From Blautia schinkii DSM 10518 (GTDB lineage Bacteria > Bacillota > Clostridia > Lachnospirales > Lachnospiraceae), in assembly GCA_000702025.1 (NCBI GenBank), contig JNKJ01000008.1, positions 124,001-188,000 on the forward strand: 64,000 bases of DNA. Reading direction: 5' to 3'. Of the stretch, positions 60,286 through 64,000 are shown piece by piece. Below the pieces are notes generated by a model. That model saw only the letters and a list, made by a program, of their open reading frames with translations. It searched no databases and was not told where the DNA came from. Made by a program: the position numbers and the translations under genes. Position 1 is the stretch's first letter. The number at the start of each line of letters is the position of its first letter.

Positions 60286-61785
60286 TCAAAATATTGCATA
60301 AGGTATGTCCATAAGCTGTGCTACTTTGGCAAACAGTGCTGCATTGTGTCCTATTGACAGTGCCAGATGATGAGTTGGAGCCTGTGCAAACCATTTATCC
60401 ATATATTCCGCCGGCTTTTCTGCAAAGCGTATATGTGTGGAGGTGTTGCCGTTTAAAAGAATGGGAGCGTCAATTGCTTCTCCCTCACTGATATTGAACT
60501 TAAGCCTCCCATCTCCAGTCTGTGTGATTCCCAGAGTGGTGACCGCACCGGGGCGAACCTTGGCTTCCACAGAAACGCCGCTCCCCCGTTTGCCATGGTA
60601 TACGCCCATGCCGCGAAGAATCGGCCTGCCCTTGGAAATAGCAAAATGGAATGGCCCGTCGTGTCCCAGTATTATAGTGTCTCTGTTAAAGTCTGCCGCC
60701 ACGATTTCGCAGAAGCTTCCGCCTTTATTGCAGATATCCGCGATTTTCATAGCCAGAGCTGTCTTAATATCACCCTCACCGGAGCAGGCAATTCCCTGCG
60801 CATTTAAAAGAGAAAAACCAACTATAAATCCACTCTGTATTTCTTCAAAATAATCCTCACGTCCATGATAATAATACGAAACACTATCCAGGTCCCTGTC
60901 ACGCACCATTCGCTCCTGTGCCGCAGCCACCTTCGCAGCCCAGGCTAACTGCTGCTCTGTAGGCTTTCTGGCAATGGGATCAGAGGGAGAATCTCCTGAT
61001 ATTTCAAAAAAACCTTCAATCTGATGCCTTTTATCTGTAACCTCTTTTTCTTTTACGGCATCGAGATAGGCACCCAGATCACTCATCTCCAATATATCCA
61101 CATTCATTCCTGTCTGTGCCTGAAGCATGGTAAGGTCGCTGTACATATCCAACATTCCGCTATAATATCCGCCCAGAAATCCAAACCTGGCATGTTGCAG
61201 TGTGCGTTTCACAGTAGCTGCCATACACCATTCTTCAATCTCTTTCCATGCCTTAACTGCCTCAGGACGGTCGTAAGTAACCTCATCAGCCTTCGCAAAA
61301 GCCGGCGTTTCACAAAGCCCCAGAAGGCCATTAACAGCCCGGAAGGGAATGCCCGCTCTATTGAAAGCATTGGAAATCTCCGGGATTGAACAGCCCACAC
61401 ACTGTGCGAGCCAGCGGTCGGTCCCTGTTGTCTCGTATGCCATCTCCGGAGCTGGTTGCAGATTCAAAATAATTACAGGGGCATTATTGATTTGATGTAC
61501 AGGCAGTACACATGCGCTTGTATAATAAGTTGCTGCATGGGAAAAGACAATGTCCACGTTATTGGTGTTAAAGTATTCCCCTGCCTGTCTTCCTTTTTCC
61601 TCAGTGTCTACTAATCCGAAATTATATACCTCTCCGAATTCTGTCAGCCTCTTTTCAATAAATCGGTTATATCCTTTCAAGCATTCGTAAAGTCCGTCGA
61701 ATTGCTCCCAATAAGCGTTCAGCCCCGCACTATAAAACCCAATCCGCGCTTTCTTGGGTTCTTTGATTTTTTTTAGTTGTACCAT
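60286..61785 (-). CDS. L-fucose/L-arabinose isomerase-family protein
   Basis: A 499-residue protein of the sugar isomerase superfamily (aldose-ketose isomerisation, metal-dependent). ATG 61785 (GAGGAGG 8 bases upstream) is used. KARIGFYSAGLNAYWEQFDG, VDIVFSHAATYYTSACVLPV and RPILRGMGVYHGKRG fit the family. Fucose and arabinose isomerases cannot be separated by eye. It may act on sugars released by the adjacent operons. It is a single-gene unit with no kinase or aldolase next to it. Confidence 0.82.
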   Translation of the reverse strand: MVQLKKIKEPKKARIGFYSAGLNAYWEQFDGLYECLKGYNRFIEKRLTEFGEVYNFGLVDTEEKGRQAGEYFNTNNVDIVFSHAATYYTSACVLPVHQINNAPVIILNLQPAPEMAYETTGTDRWLAQCVGCSIPEISNAFNRAGIPFRAVNGLLGLCETPAFAKADEVTYDRPEAVKAWKEIEEWCMAATVKRTLQHARFGFLGGYYSGMLDMYSDLTMLQAQTGMNVDILEMSDLGAYLDAVKEKEVTDKRHQIEGFFEISGDSPSDPIARKPTEQQLAWAAKVAAAQERMVRDRDLDSVSYYYHGREDYFEEIQSGFIVGFSLLNAQGIACSGEGDIKTALAMKIADICNKGGSFCEIVAADFNRDTIILGHDGPFHFAISKGRPILRGMGVYHGKRGSGVSVEAKVRPGAVTTLGITQTGDGRLKFNISEGEAIDAPILLNGNTSTHIRFAEKPAEYMDKWFAQAPTHHLALSIGHNAALFAKVAQLMDIPYAIF

Positions 61786-61964
61786 TACTGATTCCTCCTC
61801 AATCATCCTTTGTCTATGAAGATACTGATGTTTACCTGTGATTAATTCAATTATATTCTATCCAACTTCATATTACATCAAATGATATTGACGAAAAATA
61901 TCAGTATCTTGCCCATAAGAAAGGAATTTAAAATATGTGGAGAAAAACAGCAATCACAAATTTT

Positions 61965-62171
61965 TTAGCCATCACTTTCTCGCGCGCCTAAAAGCTTCCA
62001 AGTCTTAGACGGCCTTACCTGCGCCACTATATTTCCCATCCTTTTACAATTCTTGCATTGGCCGGGAAACTCATAAATGAATACGTCCTCTTTTTTGAGA
62101 TTAAGTCCATAAACATCGTTGATGCAGCTGCGGCAATAACCAAGGTTTTTTATCTTTTTATTATTTAGCAT
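61965..62171 (-). CDS. Small CxxC zinc-binding-type protein
   Basis: A 68-residue protein. CRSCINDVYG and CKNCKRMG give two CxxC pairs, suggesting a zinc ribbon or rubredoxin-like knuckle. GGGAGGG stands 6 bases before the ATG, which supports its being a real gene. Probably a small regulator or an RNA/protein-binding protein; function unknown. Confidence 0.65.
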   Translation of the reverse strand: MLNNKKIKNLGYCRSCINDVYGLNLKKEDVFIYEFPGQCKNCKRMGNIVAQVRPSKTWKLLGARESDG

Positions 62172-62216
62172 CTTTGGCCCTCCCTCTGTAATTCGAACTT
62201 ATTCTCTTTAATGGCA

Positions 62217-62248
62217 AAGTGCAAACACGTAAGCACGCGTTTGCACTT
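62217..62248. terminator. Hairpin between the YesN-type and small CxxC genes
   Basis: AAGTGCAAAC and GTTTGCACTT form a 10-bp stem (the inner ACGT and ACGC parts extend it). The T run is short, so it may be a terminator or a regulatory hairpin. Confidence 0.55.
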
Positions 62249-62381
62249 CCTTTTGTTGTATGTATTATAGTAAAATTTACATGAAATTGCAAGACAAACA
62301 CATGGATTCGTCATTAATATCACTTAATTTGGCATTTATGGTAATGTGCGCGTTCTGTAGTTTTCTGGCATCGTCTCTGAG

Positions 62382-63953
62382 TTATATTCCTTTATCCTTC
62401 TCCTGGTTCCGGTATTCTGAAGGTGATTGTCCTGTATAAGTCTTAAAAGCTCTGGAGAAATTTTTTACATCCATATAGCCCAGTTCTTCAGCAATTACAC
62501 TCATGCGCACATTAGACCCGCGCAGCAGATGCTTTGCACGTTTAATTTTGTATCCCAGCACATAGTCTTTGAAGTTCATCCCAACTTTTTCCTTAAACAT
62601 AATACTCAGATAGTTGCGGTGGATATTGCATCGTTCCGCAATAGAATCAAGAGAAACATTGGCGCAATCCTCCTCCAGCATTTTGTCAGTAACGTACTGG
62701 ATAGAATCTACGTTTCGTACCATCTGTTTCTGAGCATTCCCATATAGGGATGTGATATATTCAAGGAAAATTGTCTCGATTTCCTGCAGAGTGTCACACA
62801 TACCGAAAATGTTATCAGGCATATTAATTTCACCGGCATCCACCCTGGAATCTGAAATCCGCACTAATCTGGAGGTGGTCAGTAATACGAGTTCTTGAAA
62901 GAAAAGAACGATTTCTTCTCTGGAATACGACATTTTAATTAGTTCACAAATCAGCTCATCTGCAGCGGAGTGTATTTCTTCTCTGTTGTTAGAATTGAAT
63001 AAAATGTCACTAATACGGTCTGCATAATTATGTACCAGTAGAAAGCTTTTGGTTGTTTCTTTTGTAATTTCAGCGGTCCGCCTTTTATATAGATAAATCT
63101 CATTTTGGCCGTGGAAAAATTTATCCTGTAAAGCTTCAATGGCCTGGCGGAACTGCTCCAGCAGACAATCAAGTCTTGTGCTGGAAAGACTCACCCCGAT
63201 TGTAATCTGGCAATCGTATTCCCGAGACGTAAAAATCAAGGTACGTATCCATTCCAAAAATGGATTCGTATTTCCGATAATGCAGAATGCAACACTGCCA
63301 TGACGTAATTCACTACAGATAATCTTATCAGGACAATTGTTTTCAATATACGCAATCAATGCTGTATATCCTTTGCTCTTCTCTTTATATTGTGTTTGTA
63401 CCACCTTTTTCATTGCCGAAAAATCATCGACAACAGCATACACAAAGGTATAGGACTCCTCCTCCATTTGTTTGCCGTAAAGGCCGACAAATTTTTGTAT
63501 AAATGCACCAGTATCCTTCCCAATATACAAACTTTCAAAAAATCCATTACGGATATTTAAGTTCAGCATTTTTTGTTCTGACTGTTCCTGCTGAATTGCC
63601 TGTAGTTCGCTGCAGATCAGCGTCATAAATTCTCCCTGATTGATGGGCTTAAGCACATAGTTGGAAACGCCAATCTGAATCGCCTCCTGCGCATACTGAA
63701 ACTTATCAAAGCCGCTGATGATAATGATATGCGGCCGGTATGCCTCACCCAACTTGCGGCAGAATTCAAGTCCATTCATCTCCGGCATTTCCACATCAGC
63801 AATAATAAGCATCGGCTTTTTCTTAAGTGCATAATCCAGTGCTTCGGTAGAGGATGAGAACAGTACTGTCTCTACATCACATTCCATCATACCAATCAAT
63901 TTACTTAATCCATTTAATACCCATTTGTCATTATCTACAATTAAGATTGTCAT
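62382..63953 (-). CDS. Two-component response regulator, YesN/AraC type
   Basis: A 523-residue regulator. Receiver: IVDNDKWVLNGLSKL, with the phosphorylated Asp in LIIADVEMPEMNG. C-terminal AraC HTH pair: SLDSIAERCNIHRNYLSIMF and MSVIAEELGYMDVKNFSRAF. CGGAGG is 6 bases before ATG. Its kinase is probably the gene cut by the right edge. Related in design to the YesN-type gene at 48027 but not close in sequence. Confidence 0.9.
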   Translation of the reverse strand: MTILIVDNDKWVLNGLSKLIGMMECDVETVLFSSSTEALDYALKKKPMLIIADVEMPEMNGLEFCRKLGEAYRPHIIIISGFDKFQYAQEAIQIGVSNYVLKPINQGEFMTLICSELQAIQQEQSEQKMLNLNIRNGFFESLYIGKDTGAFIQKFVGLYGKQMEEESYTFVYAVVDDFSAMKKVVQTQYKEKSKGYTALIAYIENNCPDKIICSELRHGSVAFCIIGNTNPFLEWIRTLIFTSREYDCQITIGVSLSSTRLDCLLEQFRQAIEALQDKFFHGQNEIYLYKRRTAEITKETTKSFLLVHNYADRISDILFNSNNREEIHSAADELICELIKMSYSREEIVLFFQELVLLTTSRLVRISDSRVDAGEINMPDNIFGMCDTLQEIETIFLEYITSLYGNAQKQMVRNVDSIQYVTDKMLEEDCANVSLDSIAERCNIHRNYLSIMFKEKVGMNFKDYVLGYKIKRAKHLLRGSNVRMSVIAEELGYMDVKNFSRAFKTYTGQSPSEYRNQEKDKGI

Positions 63954-63965
63954 TTTATCCTCCGT

Positions 63966-64000
63966 CTATTCTGTCTCACTTAGAAGCTGGTCAGGCAGAT
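63966..64000 (-). CDS. C-terminal end of the gene upstream of the YesN-type regulator
   Basis: An open minus-strand frame enters from the right edge and reads LPDQLLSETE then TAG (63966-63968), 12 bp before the regulator's ATG. By analogy with the 49556-48027 pair it may be the sensor kinase. Too little is present to confirm. Confidence 0.35.
   Translation of the reverse strand, partial: LPDQLLSETE

Noticed and set aside
1-64000. CRISPR arrays, rRNA and tRNA genes
   Set aside because: No regularly spaced direct repeats of CRISPR length, no rRNA-like conserved stretch and no cloverleaf-type sequence were seen; the only tandem repeats are inside coding linkers and one intergenic gap.

Overview
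The window looks like the chromosome of a spore-forming, acetogen-type Lachnospiraceae bacterium; Blautia is the best guess. Supporting signs are a rnfC2-metV-metF operon of the acetogen methylene-THF reductase type, a spore photoproduct lyase, BspA-like and Big_2-like proteins, YesM/YesN two-component pairs, many sugar ABC loci with LacI/AraC regulators, and strong AGGAGG ribosome binding sites with frequent TTG/GTG starts. No rRNA, tRNA, CRISPR array or insertion sequence was recognised.

Region 1 (1-828) is a truncated LacI regulator with its promoter and operator.

Region 2 (1076-17931, all minus strand) is the most unusual part: a twelve-gene cluster of signalling, chaperone-like and ATPase proteins. 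In transcription order it holds a possible HTH regulator, a membrane Ser/Thr kinase, a radical SAM/SPASM protein, a secreted protein with Ca-binding-type loops, an Hsp70-like protein with Sel1 repeats, a small acidic protein, a second Hsp70-like protein with a propeller-like tail, a HerA/VirB4-type ATPase with a glycine-rich hydrophobic stretch, a C39-like papain-fold protein, a 152-residue protein, a BspA-like LRR protein and a protein with a ParB-like motif. A terminator splits it into two units. Each unit starts with an extended -10 promoter carrying the same 16-bp motif 20-21 bp upstream, so the two units are probably one regulon. I do not recognise this combination as a named system; it is the main candidate for something undescribed.

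Region 3 (18120-26572) is ordinary or degenerate: a heterodimeric ABC exporter, a broken AAA-ATPase/PD-(D/E)XK gene, a PfkB-type sugar kinase and two secreted proteins (Big_2-like and SH3-type). Region 4 (26721-30250) is the metF-metV-rnfC2 operon of one-carbon metabolism, in which the RnfC protein carries a MetV-like N-terminal domain.

Region 5 (30548-63953) is glycan foraging. It contains three sugar ABC operons, each with a solute-binding protein and two permeases, paired with different enzymes: a GHL6/GH42-like hydrolase; a GH172 (DUF2961) plus GH38 alpha-mannosidase; and a GH106-like hydrolase plus a zinc alcohol dehydrogenase. They have separate regulators: two LacI paralogues, an AraC protein and YesM/YesN components. 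An L-fucose/L-arabinose isomerase-like gene, splB and small genes fill the rest. In all three operons the solute-binding protein gene is followed by an RNA hairpin before the first permease. The window ends inside the gene upstream of a second YesN-like regulator.
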